Positions 1-22,570 of a stretch of 64,000 nucleotides of DNA are shown here, piece by piece (the stretch's first letter is position 1; each line of letters starts with the position of its first letter). A model generated the notes under the pieces. It was not told where the DNA came from. It did no database searches and worked only from the letters and a program-made list of their open reading frames with translations. The stretch lies in NCBI GenBank assembly GCA_963691815.1, contig OY829655.1, forward strand, positions 15,735,151-15,799,150, given 5' to 3'. The position numbers and the translations under genes were made by a program. The DNA comes from Echiichthys vipera (taxonomy: Eukaryota; Chordata; Actinopteri; Perciformes; Trachinidae).

Positions 1-860
1 CACACCCTTACAGACTCTACAGGCTTACAGGTAACTAACTTCATTAACAACATAAATGGGACTTTGGTCCATGTATAAATGGCCGCAAACAACAAACACC
101 TCCACCTCTAACTGTCTTTGAGATTGATGGAAACTGAGAAAGACAGCACACGCCACTATTTCTACCAAATGTATAGAAACTGTGTAACTGTATCAGTCTG
201 AATAATTTCTAATCTTCCTGGCATGAAGCTATACTAAGAGGACCAGCCACACATCCTGTCACAGACACAAATAAACAACTGATGTGATGCATTCAATTTA
301 GCACACCAAGACACACAGGACGCAATCCATCTCCCTTATCACCAGTGGCAGGAAGTGGGCCAGCCGAAAGAAAATAACTTAGACATTTAAGATAAACATT
401 AACTCAAATAACTTTGTTCAGTTTCAGGTAATAGGCATACTCATTTTTTTGGCAGAAGTTACTGTACCAAATCAGTGTTCACAACACTCAACAGAGGAAG
501 ATGAAAGTGATATTGATACTTCCATTCAGCTCCTGGTAATTCAGCAAACAACACTGCATCCCAAAAAGTTGCAGCAATAAAGCCATCAGATTGAGCTCTT
601 TAACATAATTACCACTGAATTTGCAAGGTCTGAAACATTAATAACCGACGTTAAAGCGTTTGGAACTGGAGCAGCAAGCATTTCAGCTATTGTTACATGT
701 TTGTTTGTTTGAATATTTCACCTTGATGTGAAATATGTAATTTACCAAGTCAAATATTTTATTTACAGACAGTCAGTGATGCATTGTGGAGTACAATACT
801 TGATTCAAAGGGACTCTACTGAACACAGACAGAAGGTATTAATCATTTGGATAAGATACA
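1..860. other. ptprn intron 2 sequence, no recognisable element
   Basis: AT-rich sequence without exon-like ORFs. By position it is intron 2 of ptprn. I looked on the minus strand for the next expected exon (LFGQC-type) and did not find it. Confidence 0.5.
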
Positions 861-865
861 CTGGA

Positions 866-1850
866 GATCTAAATTTATTATTATTATTAATACTTGATTT
901 ATTCTGAAATACTGTTATTTTTTACTGTTCTGAATGTGATAGAATAGCTGGTGTGGCTACACCACTGCTGTACTACCATGTTTTGTTTTTTAAATAACGA
1001 AGGCACTTCAACAACAACCTTTATTTTGTGAAAAAAGACAGTGAGCAAAATTAGAGAACACTTTCAGATACCTCCAAGTTATTGGTGTTAATCTGGCACA
1101 AACATCCACGTAAAACAAGTGCAAAAGAGGACAGGATTATGCAGAATCGGTTCAACACTGCAGCTGGAGTTTCTCGCCAGTTCAGTGCAGAGCAGGGCAA
1201 GGATCTGTGGTTCGGGTTTGGGGGGATGTTTTCTGCAGCAGGAGTTGGTCTTCTTGTTCAGCTACATGGCAGGGTGAATGCAAATGTTTATGTGAACCTC
1301 CTTCAGCAACATGCAATACCTTCACTGCAATTTTCTCCCTATCAGATCGCAGTTTTCATGCAAGACAATGCCACATCACACCACAAAACAGGTTAAGGAG
1401 TTCCTTGAAACTAAGTCCAGATCTAAACCCAATAGAGAATCTCTGGGAAATCCTTGGCTAAGAAATCCACTACGGTTACCAAACTGTGGAAGAGACTGTA
1501 AGAAGAATGGACCAAGATCAAACCAAAGAAGTGTGAGAAACTGGTGATGTCCTGTGGGCGTAGATGTGCTACAGTCATTCAAAGCAAAGGTCACTACACT
1601 TCCTGTTCATTTTTCAATCCTATAGCCTGAAGAAAACATTGTTTAAATCTACTCTTCTGACACAGTGGTTACTGTTGTCTAATTTTGCTCACTGTTTTTT
1701 CACAAAAAAAGGTTATAAAGTGTCTTGATTATTTAAAAACATCACTCTTGTACAGCAGTGGTATAGCTGACATTCTATCAAAATCTGAACAATAAAAAAT
1801 AACAATATTTCGGAATAAGTAGTAGTATTAATAATTTGTTCTCTAATTTT

Positions 1851-1856
<6 letters not shown>
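866..1856 (+). mobile_element. Degenerate Tc1/mariner-like transposon with IR/DR ends
   Basis: Long inverted repeats flank transposase remnants: left arm about 870-1060, right arm about 1673-1840, clearly similar after reverse complementing. Inner direct-repeat-like motifs GTGAGCAAAATTAGA (left, 1041 on) and its complement (1675-1694) recur in the outer right end (1837-1854), the IR/DR layout of Sleeping Beauty-type Tc1 elements. The centre carries a frameshifted transposase C-terminal half: AAGVGLLVQLHGRVNANVYV, then FMQDNATSH, then SPDLNPIENLWEILG, which is the Tc1 DDE catalytic-core signature. The N-terminal DNA-binding part is deleted and frames are broken, so it is inactive. It sits in ptprn intron 2. 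Confidence 0.85.
1190..1480 (+). pseudogene. Tc1-like transposase remnant
   Basis: Fragments of a DDE transposase in at least two frames: VWG/SAAGVG...NANVYVNLLQQHAIPSL...FMQDNATSHH, then after a frameshift SPDLNPIENLWEILG at about 1415-1460. The latter holds the conserved DLNPIE(N/H)LW motif of Tc1 proteins. No intact reading frame. Confidence 0.8.

Positions 1857-1920
<64 letters not shown>
1853..1920. repeat. (TC)n(TA)n(GA)n self-complementary microsatellite
   Basis: A TC run passes into a TA run and then a GA run, so the whole tract is its own reverse complement and could fold as a hairpin. It directly abuts the right end of the Tc1-like element. Confidence 0.95.
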
Positions 1921-2546
1921 TAAATAGGCCAGTTAGTATTTTTTGTTGTCTAACAGACAGATAGTGTTCAGCTTATTTTGCATTGTAGACTCTTGCAGAG
2001 ACGGAGTCAGAGATACAGAACAACAGTCATTTAAACCAATCAAGACTAAAAACATTTGAGCATTCATTATCTTTCTCTCAGACCCAGAGATGTGCATAAA
2101 TACAGCCCTGCTTCTGCTCCTGAAAGTAGAGCTGCAAGTACGCTGATCCATTTTGTATTCCGTCCAATGGCTGTGCGTGTGCGTAAGTGCCATTTCCACA
2201 GAGAAGTGCGTAAGTGTGCGTCAGTGACTCATCACAGTATCGCCACAACAACTGTGGGGGTGTTGACCTCACAATGATGTCAGTGTTGCCACGGAGACAG
2301 CAGAGCGGGGGAGGGGCTTAGATAAAGATGAGGAAAGGGAGAGGGCCAGGTGACAGTGAGAGAGAGACACATGGGGCTGAGCAAGGAAAAATCCTTGACT
2401 TGTGTGTGTGTTTTACTTTCACACAGTGACGTACAGTGTGTATCCAGCTGCAAGGTTAATAATCGAATATGCTGTAGAGGTACAGAAAGGATTAAAGAAG
2501 TAGTCCTTAAAGTTTAGAGTTCAAGCTCAAGATTATGTTTGATATC

Positions 2547-2548
<2 letters not shown>

Positions 2549-2573
<25 letters not shown>
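2549..2573. repeat. (GT)n microsatellite
   Basis: Short GT run 11 nt beyond the donor side of ptprn exon 2. Confidence 0.9.
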
Positions 2574-2577
<4 letters not shown>

Positions 2578-2583
2578 ACTCAC

Positions 2584-6307
<3,724 letters not shown>

Positions 6308-6629
6308 GATCCCCTGAAGCCTCCCAGCAGCGGAGGAGGAGATGCAAAAAAAAAAAAAAGGAAAGATGCGGAGTCCCTTTGCTTAGGCACCTCTTTTAAA
6401 TCCCCATCATTTTCAAACGAGCCGCAGCCAGCGTCGACAGCTCACATTGCACCCCCAGAGTCCATGTGACGGAAAAATAGAAATAAATAGCCTTTAAAAA
6501 AAACAACCCAACTAGTTCCTCGCAGTGAAAAGGCGGGGCGTGATGGTGGGGAGGAGGATGTGAACGGCTGCTGAAAATAACGTAGAATCGGAAGAAGCAG
6601 GGAGCTCTCCGAGACAGGGAATCGACCCG

Positions 6630-6700
6630 CAGCTACGTCATCACGGCTCCGACACACGGAGATGGAGAGGGAGATGGATGAGCGTTCAGTTTTATATTCC
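6630..6700 (-). promoter_or_regulatory. Probable ptprn core promoter with TATA box and CRE-like site
   Basis: On the minus strand the sequence GGAATATAAAACTG contains a TATA box (6691-6697), placing the start site near 6665, about 360 nt upstream of the ATG. A CRE/ATF-like ATGACGTA lies at 6634-6641. The surrounding 6540-6780 is locally CpG-rich. A CRE would fit a neuroendocrine granule gene; the start site itself is inferred. Confidence 0.5.
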
Positions 6701-6826
6701 ACCTATCAGACGACATGCATTCATTATTCATAAACGTGCGAGCGTGCACACAGAACGTGGGGGAACGCATCGCACAGCTTACAGGTGTGCACGGGTTAGG
6801 CTAAGTCTCATATCTTAATCAAAGGT

Positions 6827-7344
6827 TTAAAGGGTCCCATACAATGTTCATTTCAGGATCATATTTTAATTTTGGGTTTCTACAAGAATATGTTTGCATG
6901 CCTTAATGTTCAGAAACACAGTCTTTTTCTCACACTGGCCGTCTGGATATACCTGTGTTCACCCTCTGTCTGAAACGCTCCATTTTAGAGCCTGTCTCTT
7001 TTAGCCCCCATCCCAAAAAAGCCCAGTCTGCTCTGATTGGTCAGTGCTTTCACGTCTTACGCATCTGCGCTGTCTGCATCTCTGCACCGTTATTGCAGCC
7101 AGGGAATGACTGGAACAGCACCGCAGAGATACTTTCTACCTATATATCGTATAGTTGTGACATCACAACTGTAAGTCCTTCTGACGGCTCTTTTGAAGAC
7201 AGTTCCTGAAAAGGCGCTGTGTGCATTTCTCTAAATTTCTCTATAAGTGTTTGCTAGTTTCACAGCACTTATGTAGTAACCTGCTTTATAATAAAAAAAA
7301 GACAGACATCGAAGTCCCACTTTTTACAATATGGGACCTTTAGG
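6827..7344. mobile_element. TTAA-flanked MITE-like element, copy 1 (near full length)
   Basis: Begins TTAAAGGGTCCCATA and ends ATATGGGACCTTTAG, giving complementary termini of about 13 bp (AAAGGGTCCCATA/TATGGGACCTTT). Two further copies occur in this window (23313-23648 and 63410-63596). Internal landmarks shared between copies include the CACCCTCTGTCTGAAA stretch and GACGGCTC. The TTAA flank suggests a piggyBac-like non-autonomous element; no transposase is present. It lies just upstream of the ptprn promoter. Confidence 0.75.
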
Positions 7345-8220
7345 ATAATATTATTATCATGTTGTCTGTTTTTTGTAAATGAAGACACTGGTTTTAAGCT
7401 TATATTACATTTTTTAAAAGCTTGACAGCTGTCATAGATATTTTAGGATTTGCCTCAGATTTATTGTTCTATATTTGGCATCATGAAAACGTGTTGTTTG
7501 TTTGGTGATGACACAAAGTTGTGCTAACCTTTTTATTTAATGAACCTCAATGGTCCAACCCCCCACCTCCATTAGATTAATGAAAGGAAGGATGGAGCCA
7601 TCTCAAAGGGCCATGCTCTTTAAAATCATTGCTATTGTCATTGTACATATTTGTCTCTCAATCTAGGAATCGACAAATTTAAGTTGCAATACTTTATTAT
7701 GTATCTTAATTAATCCCTTTTGACTGGAACTGCACTGAATATGACAGTGAGCCACTTCTATTGAGGAAGTGGTGTCACAGCACTTCATGTTGTCTAGTTG
7801 TCCTCTTGCTCCCTCTTGTGTTCATCGAAACACACATTTTATACTGAAGTACCATGCTGTAGCTTACTGTATATCCATTCATAAAATATTCAATAATGAA
7901 TGACAATATCTACTTACATGTTGAGTGTATTTCTTATTTTGGTAAAGCATATAGTTTTAACGGCGACAAGTGGAATAGGCTGCAATGGCCAAACCTTTCA
8001 TGCCCTAAGCTTTTCCAGGACTAGTTTAGCATATTTTAGCTCATATGTGTATGTTATTTGATTTAAATATATCTTATACACATTCACATGATGTCCTTTC
8101 CCTGTATTAAAATGTTCAGCAATCTCTACTACCTATATACCCTAATTGGGTTTTTCTCTACTCAGTTATGGAATTTAGGAGGGTATACATATAACTACCA
8201 CTAGTACTAATAATAATAAC
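7345..8220. other. Intergenic, nothing recognised
   Basis: AT-rich sequence between ptprn and des without supported genes, RNA genes or clear repeats. Confidence 0.5.
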
Positions 8221-8224
8221 AATA

Positions 8225-8965
8225 ACTAAAGCTGCAAGCAGCAATGAACATGACCTCACACCTGGTGCATGTCAGGGGAGCTGGTTTAAAAGTTTAAAGT
8301 TTAAAAAAGTTCAAAAAAAATCTTTCCCCATGTAACTTTTGTTGGTAAAGAAGATAGTTCTCCACATTTACCAGCATTACTAGTTATAATATAAAATATG
8401 TGCTAATGAAACACTTGATGACATGACATCATCTATGTGTTTTAGAGAGGGAATACATTTTGGACTGAAATTTCAGAAAATAAAGTCTGAAAGAATCTGT
8501 CTCCATATACCTGCTCTGAAAGAAGACACTTCTCCATATTAACCAATGCTACTAGTTATGATATAGAATATGTGCACATAGGGGGCTTAGCTAAAACTAA
8601 ATACACCACCCTGTTTATTGCTCTGATTGGTCATAGTCGGTCGTAGTGTTTCCCAATTGCGTGCAGTGGTATTGTGAACTGCATGAAGTGGGGCTGCCCC
8701 TTAAGTTGGCAAGGTTTATTGATTATTCCCAGAGCCTATGTCTTGACGATGTGTATCTGGATTTCCAGGCTAATTTATGAGCTGAAATATGTGCAAAATG
8801 AAACACTTAATTTTAGGACATCATCTGTGCATTTTAGAGAGTTGATACATTTGTAGCAGACCAAAAATTGTAGAAAATACAGCCTGAAAGAATGTGTGTG
8901 TCCCTGTAACTTTAGCTAGGAAAAAAGAAACTTCTCCATTTTTACTAACGTTATGAGTTATGATC
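8225..8965. repeat. Diverged interspersed repeat with repeated sub-units
   Basis: A segment starting AAAGCTGCAAGCAGCAATGAA is followed by repeated blocks: AACTTTTGTTGGTAAAGAAG...ACTAGTTATAATATAA (8333-8397), a related block at 8518-8575, and again at 8910-8965. GAAACACTT...GACATCATCT(A/G)TG...TTTTAGAGAG occurs at about 8408-8450 and 8800-8840. This is an internally duplicated fish interspersed repeat; family not assigned. Confidence 0.6.
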
Positions 8966-9708
8966 TAAAACAAGACCTGAAACAACACCTACATTCTTAA
9001 TTGTTTCACCCTGATCAAGAAGCACGGGAGTAGGCCTCGTAATGTTTTACATAACAGTAAAACATTTAATGTAACATTACTTAGGGATAGACATCTTAGG
9101 CAAAAGCATAATTTGGTCATTTGGTTCCTTCCTTAACATGTCTTCTTTCAGACTAGTGGAATGAAAACATCCAAAACACACATTTGGGTGTTTATTTTAC
9201 TACATACCTATTTTTACTAAATTCACCAAGAGTTAGCATTCGATAATGCCTCATTTGCATATTCAAGCTGCAAGCATACAATTTAGACTTGTGATACAAA
9301 AAAAAGCTTTGTCTTAATGTAAGTAATCAACTGAGGAGGTTTCATGTTGATGCCGTTTCCCTATTCATCTTTGTTTTGAAATGCTTTCAAATGGTCAGTT
9401 TAGCTGTTTGTATTTTGTATTTTCGAATGAAACAGTATAATTTTACAGACAGAAGTCTGGGGGGCAACTAGACCATGATAAGACAGGAAGTAGCCTCTCT
9501 ATCTAGTGTGACTCATGCATCACATGGTTTGATTTGATGCCTGCTGCTCGCTATTTACATTGTGTTGTTGCTGGCTTTTGATATCATATCTCTCCTAAGA
9601 TATACTTAAATAGATCTGGAACACGTTTCCTCGTAAAATATGTCTATAAAGATGTTCTGGTTTCCATGTTACACTCTTGAATGCAATCATCGATATGCAG
9701 GCATGTGT

Positions 9709-9712
<4 letters not shown>

Positions 9713-9782
<70 letters not shown>
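9713..9782. repeat. (AC)n microsatellite
   Basis: About 70 bp AC run with one AAAC interruption, in the ptprn-des intergenic region. Confidence 0.97.
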
Positions 9783-11484
9783 TGCCTATCCCGCTGTCTG
9801 CCTCTCTACTTTATTCTCATCTGTTTGCCCTTGTGTCACTTGTGTGACCGCTCAACTCAATGGCATGTGTGTATGCATGTTTGGTCAGTTGCCGGGCAAC
9901 TCGACTTCAGTGTTAATGAAGGATGAAACCAACTGAACCCTCTTCACCTATACACACTATTTAAAGCATAATAAAACATTAAAGGATTTTCACCATCTTT
10001 AACTCTGTTTTCTCTCACTATCACTTTTATACTTCCACTATTATCACAATCTGCACCAGCCAGATCTAATACACAGCAGGTCTGCTACTGTTTATTCACC
10101 TTAACACAAATTTAAATAGCTGCGTCTTTGTAATGTTGTTTGTGTAATTAAAGCACAGACTGCCTCTGAGTATCTATAGATTCTCGTGGTGAAAAGAGGA
10201 TGCTAAAAAAAAATCCCATTATGCCATTTTCATGTCATCCACACTGCTCCTTGGCTCTTGACTGCCCGAGCATTCCAGAGGCCAGAGTGCCCCAAATATC
10301 TCAGCCTTGGGATGTGGTGAGAGTAAAAATGACAGGATGGATTGACCTTTCACAGTTATGTCTCTATAAATGTCATTTTAGTCAATTTCTTGTAGTAAAG
10401 TGGCAGTGATAATATCTCACTGGGAAAATGAGAGGCAGGAGTGGGCTTTAAAATCAAATTAATTTGTGAAAAATGTTCACTGACTCACTCCTTCTGTCAT
10501 ATTTTACAGAATCCACATAGATATGTAGTGTATAACATCATTGGGTGATTTTGATTTTTCTAGAGCAAGGTTGGGGAAATATCCGCTGACATTTTTAAAT
10601 TACAATATTTTATTATTCCCCAAATAGAATCATGACATGACTGGACAGGGTTATGGCTGCTATGTACTCTTGATATTCTCAGACTCGGTGCGCACATGTA
10701 TCTGTGTGGTAATAAATATTTTCCCAGCCGTGCTAATTTAAGTTTTTTTTTCTAGGCTACAGGTCTGGTATTGCTCCTGTGTTTTGGGTTGTTAGGCAAC
10801 ACGTAGGTAGCTCATTTTCTGTGCTGTGCTGATGATGTGGTCTTCAACTGGGAAACTCCAGGATGACTGCTCAGTCACATTATAGTGCTCGTGTCATATG
10901 TGACAGTGAAAACCCCCTCCACATCATTACTGGTATCAGACTGCAGTGACATGGGGAAATTGTGTCAAGCAACAGTTTTAACATATGACTCCCAAACTCA
11001 TACCTGAAATATTCTAGAAGTGATTTTAAAGTCCAAAACTGAGCCCTTGTCAGTTCAGGGGTCTTTCCCTGACCACATGGACCTTTGGCGTTGGAACAAG
11101 CTAAGTCATGGTCCTGGAAAGAGTCCTGGTGAGTCCTGGATTCCCAAAGCCACAAAGTATCTGATGATGAGGATCATAAATCAGTTGTACATCAGAGATT
11201 GTTTTGGCACAGAAACATAAAGTTAGTAAGGTTAGAAGATATATGTGAGGCAAAATAAAATAAAATACAGCTGAGCAGTATTTTACATTATGGGTGTGAA
11301 CTCCATATTATATGTATCATTTTTCAAATCGTCATTTGATATCAGAAATTGATTGTAAGCAGTTATATTTATACCAGGACATGTCAGTAAATTATTGTTA
11401 TTTTTGTCAACGGTGCTTGGCTCTGTCTTCAGTCCCATGATCCTTTTGGGAAAGCGGCCGGACAACGGTGTTCAAACGGGAAAG

Positions 11485-11521
11485 CTAAAAATAGAGCTGA
11501 CAGCACCAGCAGCTGACTCAC
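11485..11521. promoter_or_regulatory. Candidate muscle enhancer core (MEF2 site + E-box + AP-1-like site)
   Basis: A perfect MEF2 consensus CTAAAAATAG (11485-11494) is followed 15 bp later by an E-box CAGCTG (11510-11515), which overlaps an AP-1-like TGACTCA (11514-11520). MEF2 plus MyoD-type E-box is the architecture of the mammalian desmin muscle enhancer. It lies about 3.9 kb upstream of the inferred des start site. Motif matching only; activity is inference. Confidence 0.4.
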
Positions 11522-11677
11522 CTACTGCTCTGTGAAACGCATACACTCACGACCACACACGAACACCCCCTCCCTGAATTCTACACCCACACAGAACACA
11601 TGCAGACATGGACACTGCATACACTCCTGTTGTCTCTGTACATTCAATTCTACATCCTCAGAGTAGCCACAAATGAT

Positions 11678-11719
11678 CACGTGGATGCATAATTTGCATC
11701 GCCTAGAGCAAATTTGCAT
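11678..11719. promoter_or_regulatory. CACGTG E-box with two octamer (POU) motifs
   Basis: CACGTG at 11678-11683 is followed by two identical octamers ATTTGCAT at 11692-11699 and 11712-11719, exactly 20 bp apart, on the same DNA face. No gene is assigned. Confidence 0.4.
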
Positions 11720-12059
11720 GATTTCATGCCTGCTCACATCTTTGCTTTAACTTTTCAGGCAGTTGCATTCCTCCCTGTCTGAATTCCCCTTTTGTGTTAA
11801 GTTTAAACAAACCTCACAAAGGCTTGTGTATTTGCCCTGGCAGATAGGTCTGCCCCCCCCGTTCAGACTGATTTCCAGCTAACCAATCATAGCTGTTTAT
11901 CTCATATGGGGTGGGTTTGATAGATGACCGACAACCACTTCATGCTAAATAAGCATGGGCTGTTCTCTTGCATTTTTCTGACATATAACAACGACAAGTA
12001 ATGTACAGTAATGTGTTTGTATTCCACGTTTTTATTTCGTGTGTATTCCATGTATTGAA

Positions 12060-12425
12060 AGCAGGAGACATAGTATACGACAGCAAATCTCCCCTAAAAG
12101 AGGTAGGTTGGGGTAGTGGATTGGTCCCTGGAAGACAGGACAGGTTCTTTTCCCATTGGTGTTTATGTCCTGGACGTACTAAACCAAACCACAACCTTTT
12201 GTCTAATCCTAACCGAGTAGTTTCCATGCCTAGTCCTAACGTCACTTTTTTATTTGGCGAAAACCGGAAATTTAACGGTAGTTTTGGAACCTAAACCTAA
12301 CCAACACCAAAAGCAACAATCGCAGTTCACTTCCGGTCCTTTGTCGACATTCTTTTACCGTTTGGAATTTTTCGTATGATATCGTACGAACCTGTTCACG
12401 AGAATACGTTGAAATGAGTGAGGAC
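12060..12425. repeat. Interspersed repeat with palindromic core
   Basis: A segment with telomere-like CCTAACC/CCTAAACC stretches and a near-palindrome TTCGTATGATATCGTACGAA at about 12370-12389. It resembles a widespread fish non-autonomous DNA element from memory; no coding capacity and no clear termini identified. Confidence 0.5.
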
Positions 12426-13098
12426 GTCTTTTTTGTTCACACACCCTCGCACTTGGGACGCTAGGGTGAGGATAAACCTAAATTATTAAAGATAAATATG
12501 TTCCAATTCTGATGGCAAAAAAATGGCAACACTAATTCCCAGAAGTATTGATACATCATCATCACAGCTTATGTTTTGTTGTTATCATTGGTTGCAGGTC
12601 TATCCAATCGCGTCCAGCGATGATAACGCCTCTGGCCTGTGTACGTCAATGGTCCAACTAAACAGGTGATTTTACTTGTTGCTTTAATTAGACCTCGTCC
12701 CAGGACTGTGTGGGTGTGTACAAACTAGGCTTGATTCACATCTCCCTTGCTCTCCTGTAAGTTAAGTTGCATCTGTAAGGGCGGGACACCTGTAATAATT
12801 CTTATTGGTAGAGTTTTGTAACAGGCAGGTTGTACATGACTTGAGATGCAATTAAAAACCACCTGTTTGGGTGTGCAGGACCTTCCAGCTCCCAGAGAAA
12901 TCTAGCATCTTAAAGAATTAGAGTCATCCTCTTCATCATCATCTCCATCATTATTAGCATTACCACTAACACATTCACACACAGTTCTATGACAGGGCAG
13001 GGCACAGATGCCTCACGCGCCTGGGCTTGCTTTCAGCTGCAGCCCTGGGTGTTTGACATGAGCAATGTCTGTCTGTCATAGACAGACAGCATTCATTG

Positions 13099-13100
<2 letters not shown>
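12426..13100. other. Intergenic, nothing recognised
   Basis: Sequence upstream of des without ORFs of note or identifiable repeats. Confidence 0.4.
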
Positions 13101-13103
<3 letters not shown>

Positions 13104-13195
<92 letters not shown>

Positions 13196-13197
13196 TT
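13104..13197. repeat. (TC)n microsatellite
   Basis: About 94 bp of CT dinucleotide with two TTTC interruptions, followed by a short ACAC run. Confidence 0.97.
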
Positions 13198-13824
13198 CAC
13201 ACACATACACACAGATACATACCCACACAGAATTTGTACTACTACTGTATGTAGTATGTTGCGAAGTTTTTTGACAGCATTTGTCAAAAAATACCAATAC
13301 ATAATAACATAGAATCAAAGTAGTAATGTGAATGTTGAATGTAGTGTCAAACCATCAGAAAATTATCAACCAACATCTATGGAACTTTTTATTATAATTT
13401 TTTCCCCCATTTTTTCGTATTATGAGCCACAAGTTTCTCATTAGGGATAAGTCTCAGCAGCTCAACCCTGTTTCTAGCAGCAGGAAGTCATCTTCACCCA
13501 AAGACGCTTCAGTAATCCCAAGTATGCCCGACACCAACATCGAACTATTAAATCAACTCAAACATTTAACAAAATGAGCAGCTTGTGAACTAGAAATTAG
13601 TCAGGGGGAGCTTGGATCCTCTTAATAAGACATGAGCTACCCTAAAAACATGATTTACGGTTTTTTTTAAATATAAAAAATATGCTATATTTGACATGCA
13701 TACAATTAGGCTTTTATTGATGTACGATTCATGAATTCCTCTCACAACTAACTGAGCCACAACTGGCTCATTTGTATGGGACGGGTAACTTACAGGCCAA
13801 TGTGCTTGTAGAGCACATGCACGA
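13198..13824. other. Intergenic, nothing recognised
   Basis: No coding or repeat signal beyond a short CA run at the start. Confidence 0.4.
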
Positions 13825-13914
13825 CCACACACACACACACACACACACACCCACACACAGACATACACACACACATACACACACACACACACATACACAC
13901 ACACACCCACACAG
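13825..13914. repeat. Imperfect (AC)n microsatellite
   Basis: AC run with CCAC, AGAC and ATAC interruptions. Confidence 0.95.
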
Positions 13915-15340
13915 CAGACTAGCAGTTGCAAAATGCTAGCCAAAACAACATTACAAGGTGATACTATACTATTGATTCAGCTTTAACGTGGTTCTAATTT
14001 GAAACAATAAAATTGATGGCTAAATGTAGTTTGCCTTCAGGTGAAAGGCACATTTTTTGTCCGCAACATGATGAATAAACACACAAACTGCTCATTCATA
14101 GCAAAAAATGTTTAAATGCTGCGTTTGAATAAGTGCATTGCTGATCTGCAAAGATTTGTCCATCCACTTATGGGGTGTGTGAGTCTAGTGGAGAGCACTT
14201 ATGACAAAATGGAGAGTGTGAGTGACCTTCCCAGCAGCAGCAGCTCTATCGGTCAAACCATACTGCCTCTTATGTAACCAAGGGTAAACACATAACTCTG
14301 TTGGAGCTCTTTTAGCTTCTGGCAGGGTAGTAACTAAAAAAATTATACAAGATAAATCATATTGTGCAGCATTAGGACACTGCTAAAAGTATAATTTTTA
14401 TGTGATTTAAGGGATTAAATTAATACAATTTAAAGATTTGAAAAGCGGTCGTCATAAAAGTGTCATGCATTGATAAAAATTAGCCTGTATATCTTGACAG
14501 AAAGAGGTACTTGCTTTTACGGTCCAGTTACTTTAGCACTATTAAACTTGCACATACGGACTTAGAGAAAGCATGCAGTGGTTATTTCAAACATGTAAAG
14601 CTATTTAAAACTGACCTAAAATTGGATGTGATTTATTTTGGTCTATAGACTGAATTGCCCCAGTGGATTATCTTCCCTCTGGTAATAGAGATTGGGTTCA
14701 TGAAAAAAGCCTTTACTCTATAACAACTGCCGAGACTGACTTACTCACTCACTCACTCAATCATGAATCCATCCAGATATGCACACACTCCCACACACAC
14801 AGAAGTCCACCGCCCCAACAGTTGAAACCAGACCCTTTCGACAGCTGAATTGAGGCACGACATGGGGAGAGGGGCTGGAGATGGGGGAGGAGATAAGAAG
14901 CAAAGGCTTCTAGAATAATGGATGACATATCAAGATTGATTTATTAATATAATATGACTTTTTTATTTAAAAAAAATATGGTTTTCATCTATATGAAAGG
15001 TTATTCCATGGGATTTCAGAGGCAATCATTTCAGAGGCCCTTGATCAAAGTAGCCATATGGCTATGTAACCGTTTTGAGACAAATAGATGAAAGTAACCT
15101 GGGGCAGGAATGGAGGAACTTGGAACTTGTGATTGGCATTGCCATTGTGTTTTCCCACTCTTAACCTATCTTCCAAAATGGACCAACTTTCTTCCAATTG
15201 GGGCCTGGATTTAAAACTCTGAGAAAGTGATCAATTAAAGGACAACCAGTACAGTGGAGGGGGCATGGAGGAGCCTGGGGGGGTGTCACTGAGGTGGCTG
15301 GAGGTAGTGGGAGTACAGAAAGAGGACGGAGAGGAGGGGA
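13915..15340. promoter_or_regulatory. des upstream flank
   Basis: The 1.4 kb before des holds no gene. Possible muscle motifs include an E-box CAGCTG (about 14841-14846), a CCATATGG core resembling a shortened CArG box next to a TCF-like GATCAAAG (about 15040-15062), and AT-rich stretches around 14940-14985. Individual motifs of this length occur often by chance. Confidence 0.35.
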
Positions 15341-15359
15341 ATGAGTGGGTGTGGTGTAT

Positions 15360-15491
15360 CTACAAATAGCTGCGCTCAGTGTCTTGCATTTCTTCACTCG
15401 TTTCCATCCCAGTTGCCCAGTGGGACAGTTGGGACTCAGCACCTCGAGCAGCTCCATCAAAATCAAAAGACAACCAACCGGTCAACCAGCC
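15360..15491 (+). promoter_or_regulatory. des core promoter and 5' UTR
   Basis: CTACAAATAG at 15360-15369 is one mismatch from both a TATA-type box and a MEF2 site. It would place transcription start near 15390 and leave a 5' UTR of about 100 nt before the ATG at 15492. The start site is inferred. Confidence 0.5.

Positions 15492-22570
<7,079 letters not shown>

Larger units (their letters stand above)
8966..12060. other. Intergenic ptprn-des, candidate regulatory sequence
   Basis: No coding evidence. Holds a CA repeat (9713-9782), an M-CAT-like CATTCC with a CArG-like CCAAATATCT at about 10270-10305, and the transcription-factor motif clusters at 11485-11521 and 11678-11719, annotated separately. 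Confidence 0.5.

Noticed and set aside
1082..1594. Possible host gene of 70-100 aa
   Set aside because: It is broken Tc1-like transposase with long inverted repeats on both sides.
13065..13318. Ser/Leu-rich and Arg/Glu-rich ORFs
   Set aside because: Readings of the CT microsatellite.
6700..15340. Genes expected between PTPRN and DES in human (RESP18, DNPEP)
   Set aside because: I found no exon-like sequence for either; only repeats and non-coding sequence.
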